A DNA stretch of 64,000 nucleotides from Calothrix sp. FI2-JRJ7 (GTDB lineage Bacteria > Cyanobacteriota > Cyanobacteriia > Cyanobacteriales > Nostocaceae), in contig JAHHGX010000090.1 of the NCBI GenBank assembly GCA_019359675.1, positions 1 to 64,000 of the forward strand, read 5' to 3'. The position numbers were made by a program, and so were the translations under genes. Under the pieces are notes generated by a model that searched no databases, was not told the origin of the DNA, and saw only the letters and a list, made by a program, of their open reading frames with translations. Numbering within the stretch: position 1 is the stretch's first letter; each line of letters opens with the position of its first letter. This document shows, piece after piece, positions 8,563 to 16,815 of the stretch.

Positions 8563-8874
8563 ATGTCAACAATTTGTAGTGAAGAAAAACATATGAACGT
8601 TTACTATCCGGAATCTAGCAATTTAAGCGAGTGGACTGAGTGGCATTTAACTCCTAGAGGATGGGAGCAAGGCAGTCAAAAGCGAGAATTTTCTGCTCAA
8701 CTGAAAAAAGTTGAAGCATCTTATGACAGAGTATTAACTTGTAGGTATCATGAGAATGTCACAATCAATTCTGTTTGGATGCAAAAACATGTTAGCGAAG
8801 TTTGGAAAAATTCAAATCAGCAACAAATTGATAAGTTAATAGAACAATTTGGTTTTTGTCCAGAAAGTCTTTAA
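8563..8874 (+). CDS. Hypothetical 103-residue protein
   Basis: A small soluble protein with no recognised family. It has a Trp-rich N-terminal third (SEWTEWHLTPRGWEQGSQK) and a helical C-terminal third (MQKHVSEVWKN to LIEQFGF). AGGAAAAAGAC gives a ribosome binding site for ATG 8563; ATG 8592 is an alternative. It lies 54-72 bp before a hexapeptide acyltransferase on the same strand and may share its transcript. There is no signal peptide. Confidence 0.65.
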   Translation: MSTICSEEKHMNVYYPESSNLSEWTEWHLTPRGWEQGSQKREFSAQLKKVEASYDRVLTCRYHENVTINSVWMQKHVSEVWKNSNQQQIDKLIEQFGFCPESL

Positions 8875-8945
8875 TATTGCTTTAACCACGTAAGAGGAAT
8901 TACATTAAAATATGTTCAACTCAAGAAATGGTCACTAGGTATTTT

Positions 8946-9608
8946 ATGATGTATCAAAATCAAACAGTTATTGAAAGATTGAAAGAATTAGTTTTAATTA
9001 CTTGTTTTGGTAAAATTCCAGTCGCTTGTTTAGGTTTAGAGCTTCGTAATTTTATTTATAAGAGTCTTTTTAAACGAATCGATAACCATGTTTTTATTCA
9101 AGAAGGTGCCAAATTTTTCGGTACCAAATGTATTGAAATTAGTCAATTAGTACATATTTTTGAAGGAGTTTGTATTGATGCTAGAGATGTAAATAGCCAT
9201 ATTTTAATAAAAGATGGAGTTATCTTGAAAAAAAGAGTTACGATCAAGACACTTTCATCTGCTAATATTTATATTGGTGAACATACATTAATTGATGATG
9301 ATGTTTATATAATTGGACTAGGAAATATCAAAATAGGTAAAGATTGTTTTATTGGAGATAATTCATTAATTTTTGTCATGAATTATGTTTTAAACAACCT
9401 TAGTACTGAATTTAATTCTGTAACTAAAAAAGAAATTATAATTGAAGACGAATGTTGGCTTGGACATGGAGTAACTGTTCTAAACGGAGTTACTATTGGT
9501 AAAGGTTGTGTTATTAGCCCCAACTCAGTCGTTACCGAAAATATACCACCTTATTCCAATGCAGAAGGTATACCAGCAAGAGTAATTAAAAGCAGACAAA
9601 AATATTGA
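8946..9608 (+). CDS. Hexapeptide-repeat (LbH) acyltransferase, copy 1
   Basis: A left-handed beta-helix acetyl/acyltransferase of the maltose O-acetyltransferase / serine acetyltransferase-like group. The C-terminal block has the classic sequence CWLGHGVTVLNGVTIGKGCV followed by NSVVTENIPPYSNAEGIPA, which forms the trimer and acyl-CoA site. ATG 8946 has AGG 7 bp upstream; ATG 8928 would add six residues. The downstream protein is a clear paralogue, so the two arose by tandem duplication. Copy 1 is more AT-rich and diverged: the third-coil motif CFIGDNSLIFVMNYVLNN replaces CMIAAKSGIYANNHIF, so the catalytic His in the NNHIF motif of copy 2 is absent here (NYVLN). It may be less active or inactive. 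Confidence 0.8.
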   Translation: MMYQNQTVIERLKELVLITCFGKIPVACLGLELRNFIYKSLFKRIDNHVFIQEGAKFFGTKCIEISQLVHIFEGVCIDARDVNSHILIKDGVILKKRVTIKTLSSANIYIGEHTLIDDDVYIIGLGNIKIGKDCFIGDNSLIFVMNYVLNNLSTEFNSVTKKEIIIEDECWLGHGVTVLNGVTIGKGCVISPNSVVTENIPPYSNAEGIPARVIKSRQKY

Positions 9609-9662
9609 AATTAATTTCAAAAAAATTAATCAGTTAAATACATTTTAGGAGAGTAATCTACT

Positions 9663-10400
9663 ATGAATAATTTACAAAATAATTTGAAAAATAACTTCAA
9701 AAGCAAATTACAGCATTATGTAGAGATTATAGTGACAACTTTACTGATGAGTGTTCCATTACAAATTATTGGCTCAAACCTCAGAACCTCAGTATATCGC
9801 TTAATTTTTGCTAAAATTGGTCAAAAAGTTTACATTCAAGACGGTGTTGAATTTATTGGAACACAAAATATAGATATAGGAAATTTTGTTCGTATACACA
9901 GGGGAACGCATATCGATGCATCTGGACACGAGAACAATCGTATTTCTTTCGGTTCAGAAGTACAAATTCAGCAAGGTGTGAATTTTCAGGCATTAAATGA
10001 TACTCAGATTGTTATTGATAATAATGTACTTCTCGGTCCTTATGTCTCTATCGCTGGACCTGGAAATATCAGAATTGGTAAATCTTGCATGATTGCCGCA
10101 AAGTCAGGTATATATGCAAACAATCATATTTTCTCAGACCTAACCATAGATATCGCATTGCAAGGTGTTACTCGCAAAGGAATTGTCATTGAAGACGATT
10201 GTTGGCTTGGACATGGAGTGACTGTTTTAGATGGAGTCACTATCGGGAAGGGAAGTGTTATCGGCGCCGGTTCAGTTGTTACTAAGGATATTCCTCCATA
10301 TTCAGTTGCAGTCGGTATACCAGCAAGAGTTATTAAAAATAGACGAGCAAATGCAGAACAAACTTTACAACCTGCTTCTTACAGCGCTCCATGTCATTAA
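9663..10400 (+). CDS. Hexapeptide-repeat (LbH) acyltransferase, copy 2
   Basis: A 245-residue paralogue of the preceding gene with a full set of beta-helix coils. GNIRIGKSCMIAAKSGIYAN leads into NNHIF, whose His is the expected catalytic base. [20 protein letters not shown] and [21 protein letters not shown] follow. AGGAGAG lies 8 bp before the ATG. Enzymes of this type acetylate sugars or lipids in exopolysaccharide pathways; the OafA-type neighbour supports a role in envelope sugar acylation. The substrate is unknown. Confidence 0.85.
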   Translation: MNNLQNNLKNNFKSKLQHYVEIIVTTLLMSVPLQIIGSNLRTSVYRLIFAKIGQKVYIQDGVEFIGTQNIDIGNFVRIHRGTHIDASGHENNRISFGSEVQIQQGVNFQALNDTQIVIDNNVLLGPYVSIAGPGNIRIGKSCMIAAKSGIYANNHIFSDLTIDIALQGVTRKGIVIEDDCWLGHGVTVLDGVTIGKGSVIGAGSVVTKDIPPYSVAVGIPARVIKNRRANAEQTLQPASYSAPCH

Positions 10401-10506
10401 TTATGAGGCGTTGTATGTAGGGCTATGCCTCACCTACTATCGGTACCTACCTTCCAAAACTTATGACACAAACCACTAGCTACCAATTTAGTTCGAGAAT
10501 AAATCA

Positions 10507-11700
10507 ATGAATAAGTCTATAGAAAAATCGTCTCGGTTGCGTCTTCATTATTTAGATGGTTTACGTGGACTTGCTGCTTTATATGTAGTACTTGTCCATA
10601 TTGACCCAAAACTGGGAGCAACATTACCTTTGTTCTGGTCACTGTTTGGAAAAACTCTCAGATATGGTGGATTTGCAGTAGCAATTTTTATAGCTCTATC
10701 TGGTTATGTATTAATGCTTCCGGTGTCCCGTTCCCAGAGTGGTCATATTTCAGGTACTTTGATTGACTATATCAAGCGTAGGTCTCGTCGAATTTTACCA
10801 CCTTACTATGCAGCTTTAGTGTTTAGTTTATTACTAGCATTTGCTGTTTTTTTACTGGAGAGATTTAGCCAATTTAAATGGGATGACATTGCGGGGAGAG
10901 CACATTTTTCGCCAAAATTTACATTAATTGATGTATTGTCTCACCTCTTGTTAGTTCATAATCTTAGTTATGCCACTCACACGAGTATTAACCCACCAAT
11001 GTGGAGTGTTGCAACAGAGTGGCAAATTTACTTTATATTTCCTTTAATATTACTACCAGTTTGGCGCCGTTTTGGTTTGCTTGCATCTGTAATCACAGCT
11101 TTTGCGATTAGTCTCTTACCGATATATCTATTAAATGGGTTGTTTGAGTCAGCTTCACCTTGGTATATTGGAGTATTCGCTTTAGGAATGGCAGCGGCAG
11201 AAATTGGGTTTTCGACTAAACCCAAATTAGTAGCAATGAAGAATTCTCTACCTTGGGGTGCGCTCAGTATTGTATTTACTATCGTTGCTTTTATAACTGA
11301 ATGGAGAAAACTCGGATTACATATATGGATAGGTCATAGCTTTTTCGGAATAGCAAGCGCTTGCCTATTTATTTACTGTACAAAGTTTATCACTGATGGT
11401 AAAAAGGCGCCTCTAATTTTAAAAATATTCGAGCATCCTTTAGCAGTAGATTTGGGAACCATTTCTTACAGTTTATATCTAACTCATGGGCCAATACTTT
11501 CGTTAGTCCGTTATGGTTTGTTCAACTTACAATTACCTGCTGGTGTATTTGCTACTGCATCTTATCTATTAGGTACAATTGCATCACTAATTTTTGCTTA
11601 TCTTTTCTACCTATTGTTTGAAAGACCCTTTATGTCAAATTTCCTCCAAAAACGGAAATTACAAGATACCAATTTTCAACACCCAACTAATACAAAGTAA
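10507..11700 (+). CDS. Acyltransferase family 3 (OafA-like) membrane protein
   Basis: A 397-residue integral membrane protein with about ten hydrophobic segments. It opens with RLHYLDGLRGLAALYVVLVH, the family motif carrying the conserved Arg and catalytic His. SWRR-like (KRRSRRILPPYYAAL) and NPPMWSVATEWQIYF motifs follow. Such enzymes move acetyl or other acyl groups onto extracytoplasmic sugars. The gene follows two hexapeptide acyltransferases on the same strand after about 100 bp, suggesting a functional cluster for polysaccharide decoration. Confidence 0.88.
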   Translation: MNKSIEKSSRLRLHYLDGLRGLAALYVVLVHIDPKLGATLPLFWSLFGKTLRYGGFAVAIFIALSGYVLMLPVSRSQSGHISGTLIDYIKRRSRRILPPYYAALVFSLLLAFAVFLLERFSQFKWDDIAGRAHFSPKFTLIDVLSHLLLVHNLSYATHTSINPPMWSVATEWQIYFIFPLILLPVWRRFGLLASVITAFAISLLPIYLLNGLFESASPWYIGVFALGMAAAEIGFSTKPKLVAMKNSLPWGALSIVFTIVAFITEWRKLGLHIWIGHSFFGIASACLFIYCTKFITDGKKAPLILKIFEHPLAVDLGTISYSLYLTHGPILSLVRYGLFNLQLPAGVFATASYLLGTIASLIFAYLFYLLFERPFMSNFLQKRKLQDTNFQHPTNTK

Positions 11701-11720
11701 CTATGATTTTTTAGGAGAGT

Positions 11721-11877
11721 GAGAGTATTAGATGGGGTTACTATCGGTAAGGGTAGTGTTATTGGTGCTGGTTCAGTTGTTACGAAAGATATTGCCCCTT
11801 ACTCGGTTGCAGTAGGTGTTCCTGCGCGTGTAATTAAAAAGCGGCTGTTGAAAAATGTAGAGACGCAATTAATGTAA
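11721..11877 (+). pseudogene. 3' fragment of a third hexapeptide acyltransferase
   Basis: The frame reads [19 protein letters not shown], then [20 protein letters not shown], and stops at 11875-11877. This is almost the same as the last 45 residues of the gene at 9663-10400, but nothing upstream belongs to the enzyme. A GGAGAGTGAGA purine run precedes it. The last codons fall in a degenerate copy of the TGTAGAGACG repeat. It is a decayed third member of the tandem family or a recombination scar. Confidence 0.8.
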
Positions 11878-11951
11878 CCGTTCAGAAGGCGCCTCTACAA
11901 TTTATATTTGAGCAGAAGACAAAAGTTTCTTCTCCCAATTTTTTGTTAAAC

Positions 11952-12755
11952 CTATCTTTTGAATCTATTTGGGTTAAGACGGGCGCCTGGTTGCTGTCTG
12001 TTTGGTTGACGCCCAATTTTGGCGCCGTTTCTCAATCCTTGTCCAGTACCACCATCTGCTTTATCAAGGAATGGTTTTAAAGCAATTGGAGATTTCGCAG
12101 AACGAGTTCTATTATTACTATTATTATTTCCACCCACGATAGTACGATAAATCTGTTCGACTTGATTACCATTTCTATCACGATATGTATTGATAGCGGT
12201 TGTTTGTTGTCCGTCGTCGGCAGATGCTAAATTTTCAAATACGCTGTTACGAACAATATAGGGGTCTTTATCGCGTGGTACGGTGAAAACAATACGGCAA
12301 GATGGGTTTGCTTCAGTAGTAACACATACAACATTCTCTCCATTCATTACACTTGTTTGGAGTTCGAGCAGACCGTCACCACGGTATGATTCTAAACGTT
12401 GAGCTATTGCTTGGCAGCGACGTGCGGTATCCCAACCACCACCCAAAGTGCGAGGAGTTGCCCAAGCAAAATATTGTCCTGGTTGACTTTGCGGTTGATA
12501 CATCACAGTATTTTGACCATTAAACTGTTGACAAACAAACCGTGCGCTCGTATTTACAGAACCTCCGGATGGATATCTATCACCAGAGTAAACAGAGGAA
12601 TCAGTCGAACCACCAACACTACCACCACTACCTGTTGTGGGTACTACGACATCACCATTGCCACCACTATACTGAGCTAATGCAGGTAAACTTCCTGCAA
12701 ACAAAGATAAACCAAAAGCTCCAAACACCAAAAATTTAATAGGATGCTTAGACAT
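11952..12755 (-). CDS. COP23-domain exported protein
   Basis: A 267-residue protein with a signal peptide (FLVFGAFGLSLFAGSLPALA, cleavage after ALA at about residue 27). A Gly/Ser/Thr-rich linker follows, then a domain typical of the COP23 (circadian oscillating protein, 23 kDa) family: FVCQQFNGQNTVMYQP, WDTARRCQAIAQRLESYR and CRIVFTVPRDKDPYIVR. COP23 proteins are cyanobacterial membrane-associated proteins of unclear function. The C-terminal 60 residues are basic and Asn/Arg-rich, a disordered tail longer than the minimal family. It is monocistronic and convergent with the acylation cluster. Confidence 0.82.
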   Translation of the reverse strand: MSKHPIKFLVFGAFGLSLFAGSLPALAQYSGGNGDVVVPTTGSGGSVGGSTDSSVYSGDRYPSGGSVNTSARFVCQQFNGQNTVMYQPQSQPGQYFAWATPRTLGGGWDTARRCQAIAQRLESYRGDGLLELQTSVMNGENVVCVTTEANPSCRIVFTVPRDKDPYIVRNSVFENLASADDGQQTTAINTYRDRNGNQVEQIYRTIVGGNNNSNNRTRSAKSPIALKPFLDKADGGTGQGLRNGAKIGRQPNRQQPGARLNPNRFKR

Positions 12756-13069
12756 AAGTCACCTTATAAAGGGAATATTACTAGATTGATAAATTAACTG
12801 ACGCATGATTTTTGATTTTGATTCTGAGAAGTGTCAAATTTTCATGAAGGAACCTGAAACCCCCTAAAACGTCTATTCTACGCTCAGGAGTTAATTTATT
12901 TCTACCGTGCGGTATAGGTACATTTGCAGCATTGCGTTTAATAATGTTAATGAAACAAGAAGCAAAATTATAAAAAATATCATAATAGCTAATATATGAA
13001 TTTATTATTATCGCCAACTGTATTTGCTTAGTTTAAATGACGATTTGAATTAAAATAGACTTTTAGAAT
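12756..13069. other. Divergent intergenic region
   Basis: This is the shared upstream region of the COP23 gene (minus) and the DUF1003 gene (plus). A 78-codon minus-strand ORF at 12781-13017 looks spurious. No clear operator or promoter was picked out. Confidence 0.35.
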
Positions 13070-13657
13070 ATGAAAATTAAAACTAAACAACAAACTGATT
13101 TGAGCATTCAAGATACGGAAGCACCAGAACATGTATTAAAAAATATAGAGGCAATTATCGCTCTCCATGCTCATTACGAAGAAAGTGTTCCAACTCATCA
13201 ACGTATTTTAGAAAAAATCGCTGCTACCTTTGGTAAAGCGTGGTTTCTATATGCCGAAATTCTTTTTTTTACTGTTTGGGGTATTTGTAGTCATCTGGCA
13301 GATATAGGTGTTTTAACGTGGGAATTTCCTAGATTTGATTTACACGAACAAGGAATTGATGTTGCTTCACTCTTAATTTCCACAGGTGTATTAATTTATC
13401 AAGCTCGTCAAGAAGAAATGAGTACTAAAAACTCTCATTTAACGTTACAACTTAATCTACTCACTGAGCAAAAAGTTGCCAAACTAATTGCATTAGTGGA
13501 AGAGTTACGAAGTGACTTACCCAACGTGCAAGACCGTCACGACCCCGAAGCTGAGGTAATGCAGCAAAGAACCGACCCCCAAGTTGTTTTAGATATTTTG
13601 CAAGAAAACCTCAAACAAGTAGTTGTTACTGAACCTGAAGTTGTTGAGGTGGAGTAA
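13070..13657 (+). CDS. DUF1003-like membrane protein
   Basis: A 195-residue protein with a soluble N-terminus, two hydrophobic segments (about residues 61-80 and 98-112) and a long charged C-terminal helix. The order helix - W/F-rich membrane span (WFLYAEILFFTVWGI) - amphipathic segment with FDLHE - second span (VASLLISTGVLIYQARQ) resembles the DUF1003 family of small inner-membrane proteins of unknown function. A downstream NVQDRHDPEAEVMQQ stretch is Glu-rich. No operon partner is evident. Confidence 0.6.
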   Translation: MKIKTKQQTDLSIQDTEAPEHVLKNIEAIIALHAHYEESVPTHQRILEKIAATFGKAWFLYAEILFFTVWGICSHLADIGVLTWEFPRFDLHEQGIDVASLLISTGVLIYQARQEEMSTKNSHLTLQLNLLTEQKVAKLIALVEELRSDLPNVQDRHDPEAEVMQQRTDPQVVLDILQENLKQVVVTEPEVVEVE

Positions 13658-13767
13658 TTTATTACCACAGAGACCACGAGAGTTCACAGAGAGTTTAATC
13701 GTTTATTACTTACATCCTGCAAACTTTAATTAATCTTGTGGGATGGGCATCTTTGCCCTCAAACACC

Positions 13768-15234
13768 CTACGTAAAACGTAAATCTTCTCCCTTGATTAT
13801 ACAAATTTCTGTATTATCTAGTTCTTCTAAATTATTGGCAATGCGGTTTGCTTGCTGCTCTATACTACGCTCAAATATTGTACGAACAAAGCGCCCATTG
13901 CCAAAGTTTTTGCTACGTTGATTATAAGCTAGTTCAAAAGTTCTTTGCAAAACTATACATGCAGATAAATCAATTGAGTAACCGTTCTCAATACAGAATT
14001 TCTTGAAAATCGATAACAATTCGTTTGGCATATAGTGGTCAATATAAAACAGACGGTTAATTCTTGACTTTAAACCTGGGTTGGACTCGATAAATTTTTC
14101 CATTTCTGAAGGATAACCCGCAACTACTACGGCAAATCGCGCACGTTGGTCTTCCATTCTTTTGAGTAATACTTGTAAGGCTTCTTTACCAAAGTCATTT
14201 GGTGTATCTTCTGGTACTAAAGCATGAGCTTCATCTATAAATAAGACTCCATCTAATGCATGTTGTACCGCGTTTTCTACACGTAGTGCTGTTTGACCGA
14301 TGTATCCACCAATTATTCCTGCACGGTCGGTTTCAATGACATGTCCACGTTCTAAAAATCCTAGCTGTTTGTATAAACGTCCTACTAATCTGGCAATTGT
14401 GGTTTTACCTGTTCCCGGTGGGCCATACAACATTAGGTGAAGTGAGGTATCTACTGTTTTCATCCCTCGTTGTTTACGTTCGGTTTGCACTTTCAAGAAA
14501 TTTGCAAGCGAAAATAGCTCTTGTTTGGTTCTTGAGTGTCCTACTAACTGATTCAAGTCGGTGATTATTTTTTCTAGCGTATCTCCAATAGGCGCCTCAT
14601 GTTCAATAAAAGCTGCTTTGGTTTCGGGTTTTGAATCTTTTACATCTATATCATAGTTGGTTGTTTCTTTCTCATTCTCAACCCCAGTAATAATCAAGCT
14701 ATGAACTTTTATATTAATCTGGTCATGAATCACAAATCCAAAGCTTTTCCCTAACACATCCATCACTTGCTCAGTTGCAAACGTCTCAACCAGCGTACTG
14801 TTTATATAAAACTCAACATTATCTTCAATGCGTCGAACCTCTACCAGGTTTATTGTATTACCCAACTGTATGGAAGTGCAGAGTTTCCAGTTAGTAAAAT
14901 ATTCAAATGTACCATTTTTACATTGAGCGATACGATACAACCCGTTTCCAGAAATAAGAAACTCGAAGAAATTGCTGCTGTCGAGAAGTCCCCAGCTAAA
15001 ACCATACCCGAAACTATCAACTCCGCTAACTTTCTCAAAAACGATAGAAATATGAAAATTACTTAACTCGTAAAAAAACTCACAAGAATTCCAACTTAGC
15101 CAATATGTATCATCCCCTGTGCGCTTGTGGTCAAAAGAATAGTGACTCGCTTTAATCTCAAGACTACAATCAACACCGGAGCGCGTAACCCAGTTACGGC
15201 AGTTATCTTGAAAGTGTTCTTCAAAAATCAGCAT
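13768..15234 (-). CDS. CbbX/CfxQ-type AAA+ ATPase with N-terminal LamG-like domain
   Basis: A 488-residue protein. Residues 1-190 form a beta-rich region (FEEHFQDNCRNWVTRSG, YWLSWNSCEFFYEL, EFYINSTLVETF) resembling the concanavalin/LamG-like or DUF1080 sandwich. After a linker comes a single AAA+ module of the CbbX/CfxQ family: Walker A GPPGTGKTT, pore-region GGYIGQTA, Walker B GVLFIDEAHAL, sensor VVVAGY, and an arginine-finger region near GLKSRINR. CbbX is the activase of red-type Rubisco, but this organism has green-type form IB Rubisco and the gene is 16 kb from rbcL. A Rubisco role is therefore unproven; remodelling of another target recognised by the beta domain is as likely. It is divergent from ccmP. 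Confidence 0.8.
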   Translation of the reverse strand: MLIFEEHFQDNCRNWVTRSGVDCSLEIKASHYSFDHKRTGDDTYWLSWNSCEFFYELSNFHISIVFEKVSGVDSFGYGFSWGLLDSSNFFEFLISGNGLYRIAQCKNGTFEYFTNWKLCTSIQLGNTINLVEVRRIEDNVEFYINSTLVETFATEQVMDVLGKSFGFVIHDQINIKVHSLIITGVENEKETTNYDIDVKDSKPETKAAFIEHEAPIGDTLEKIITDLNQLVGHSRTKQELFSLANFLKVQTERKQRGMKTVDTSLHLMLYGPPGTGKTTIARLVGRLYKQLGFLERGHVIETDRAGIIGGYIGQTALRVENAVQHALDGVLFIDEAHALVPEDTPNDFGKEALQVLLKRMEDQRARFAVVVAGYPSEMEKFIESNPGLKSRINRLFYIDHYMPNELLSIFKKFCIENGYSIDLSACIVLQRTFELAYNQRSKNFGNGRFVRTIFERSIEQQANRIANNLEELDNTEICIIKGEDLRFT

Positions 15235-15407
15235 ACTAGTTTACCTACAAGCCCAGCATCGCACAATATATATATAGACATATACATACACAAGGGGAGT
15301 AAGATTTTTCGGAAAAGAACCCAAAGAAGGAATTTCAGGGTCAAAGCTTGTGATACGTTGGATTTACGCACGCACTTTTTGATTAACATTACGACTGGAG
15401 AACATCC

Positions 15408-16046
15408 TTGGGTATCGAACTACGCAGTTTTGTATTTCTCGACAACTTACAACCGCAACATGCAGCATACATAGGAACTGTTGCCCAAGGTTTCTTGCCA
15501 TTACCAGGGGACACATCGCTATGGATTGAAATTTCTCCTGGCATAGAAATTAATCGCATTACCGATGTCGCATTAAAATCTGCTTCAGTGCGTCCAGGGG
15601 TGCAAATTGTCGAAAGGTTATATGGTTTACTCGAAGTTCATTCGGGTTCGCAGGGTGAAACACGTGCTGCGGGTCAAGCGATTTTAGCCTTTTTAGGAGT
15701 TAAGCGCGAAGAATGCATTAAACCGCGTGTAGTCTCCAGCCAAATTATTCGTAACATTGATGCCTACCAAACCCAGCTTATCAACCGTACCCGTAGAGGA
15801 CAATTACTGTTAGCAGGGGAAACACTGTATGTTCTCGAAGTCGAACCAGCAGCTTATGCAGCACTAGCAGCAAACGAAGCAGAGAAAGCAGCATCCATCA
15901 ATATTTTAGAAGTCCAAGCAGTAGGTAGTTTCGGGCGCCTATACCTAGGAGGCCAAGAACGCGATATTCTAGCAGGAGCAGCAGGCGCCAAATCCGCCAT
16001 CGAAAGCGTAGCAGGTAGAACCCAAACCAGCGGTCGCCAAGAATAA
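15408..16046 (+). CDS. ccmP: Carboxysome shell protein CcmP (tandem BMC)
   Basis: A 212-residue double-BMC (BMC-T) shell protein. N-terminal [20 protein letters not shown] and [20 protein letters not shown], and second-domain [19 protein letters not shown] and [20 protein letters not shown], match CcmP. CcmP forms stacked trimers with a gated pore in the beta-carboxysome shell, probably for passage of large metabolites. The start is TTG: GGAG lies 7 bp upstream and the resulting MGIELRSF fits the family. The gene stands apart from the main ccm operon, which is common for ccmP. The C-terminus ends in a short flexible tail. Confidence 0.92.
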   Translation: MGIELRSFVFLDNLQPQHAAYIGTVAQGFLPLPGDTSLWIEISPGIEINRITDVALKSASVRPGVQIVERLYGLLEVHSGSQGETRAAGQAILAFLGVKREECIKPRVVSSQIIRNIDAYQTQLINRTRRGQLLLAGETLYVLEVEPAAYAALAANEAEKAASINILEVQAVGSFGRLYLGGQERDILAGAAGAKSAIESVAGRTQTSGRQE

Positions 16047-16051
16047 AAAAA

Positions 16052-16080
16052 TGTAGAGACGTGATTAATCACGTCAGTAC
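16052..16080. repeat. TGTAGAGACG repeat, diverged copy
   Basis: TGTAGAGACGTGATTAATCACGTC is an imperfect version of the 30-bp palindrome at 42397-42426. It lies 6 bp after the ccmP stop codon. Confidence 0.75.
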
Positions 16081-16107
16081 GGAGTTAAAATTTAGGATTA
16101 TTAAACT

Positions 16108-16812
16108 ATGGCAAATTTCGAGCATCTGACTTTACTAAGAGCAGGTGCATTAACCTGGGCAAAATGGAGACAACAAAACCCTGATATCGAACCAGACTTA
16201 AGTCTAGCGAACCTAAATGGCGCCCAACTAAAAGACTCTAATTTAAGCGGAGCAAACCTGATTGGCGCCGACTTAAGCAACTCAAACCTGAGAAATAGTT
16301 TAATGTTAAATACAAACTTAATAGCGACAAACTTACAAAACGCTAATCTGAGAGATGCCGATTTAAGTGAGGCGAATTTAAAACGCGCTAATTTGATGAA
16401 TGCCGATTTAATTTTAGCAAATTGTATTTTAGCAGATTTAAGCGAAGCTAACTTATATGAAGCAGAAGCAATAGGAGTATATTTTTACAAAGCTAATTTT
16501 TATAAAGCTAATCTCCAAAATGCTCACCTCGGTCACGCTTTATTATCGGGTGCAAATCTTAGCACAGCAAACTTAAACAACGCTGACCTGAGACGAACAA
16601 ACCTAAGTGGAGCTAATTTAGCTTTCTCGAACCTTGAAAAAGCTAACTTAAGTAACGCAAATTTGAAAGGAGTTAATTTTAAAGGAGTAAATTTAGTTAA
16701 TACAAACTTGAAAGGTGCAAACTTGAAACTTGCTATGAATCTATCTATTCAGCAAATTAAATCAGCGTTGAACTGGGAAAAAGCAGAATATGATAAAGAA
16801 TTCATAACCTAA
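16108..16812 (+). CDS. Pentapeptide-repeat protein
   Basis: A 234-residue protein made almost wholly of A(N/D)L-type pentapeptide repeats (about 33 in tandem, from residue 30 to 215). These fold as a right-handed quadrilateral beta-helix. The N-terminal segment (LLRAGALTWAKWRQQNPDIEP) is a widespread leader in cyanobacterial pentapeptide proteins. At about residues 125-135 the pattern loosens (AIGVYFYKANFYKAN), as at a bulge. There is no signal peptide, so it is probably cytosolic. The function of this large cyanobacterial family is mostly unknown. It is convergent with the GGDEF-EAL gene, with only 3 bp between the stop codons. Confidence 0.92.
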   Translation: MANFEHLTLLRAGALTWAKWRQQNPDIEPDLSLANLNGAQLKDSNLSGANLIGADLSNSNLRNSLMLNTNLIATNLQNANLRDADLSEANLKRANLMNADLILANCILADLSEANLYEAEAIGVYFYKANFYKANLQNAHLGHALLSGANLSTANLNNADLRRTNLSGANLAFSNLEKANLSNANLKGVNFKGVNLVNTNLKGANLKLAMNLSIQQIKSALNWEKAEYDKEFIT

Positions 16813-16815
16813 TAA

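Noticed and set aside
12781-13017. 78-codon minus-strand ORF
   Set aside because: Low-complexity, no ribosome binding site, no family pattern, in a divergent promoter region.
13768-15234. CbbX-like protein as the Rubisco activase of this organism
   Set aside because: CbbX serves red-type Rubisco; the rbcL here is form IB, the gene is 16 kb away, and the protein has an extra domain. It is kept only as an open possibility.
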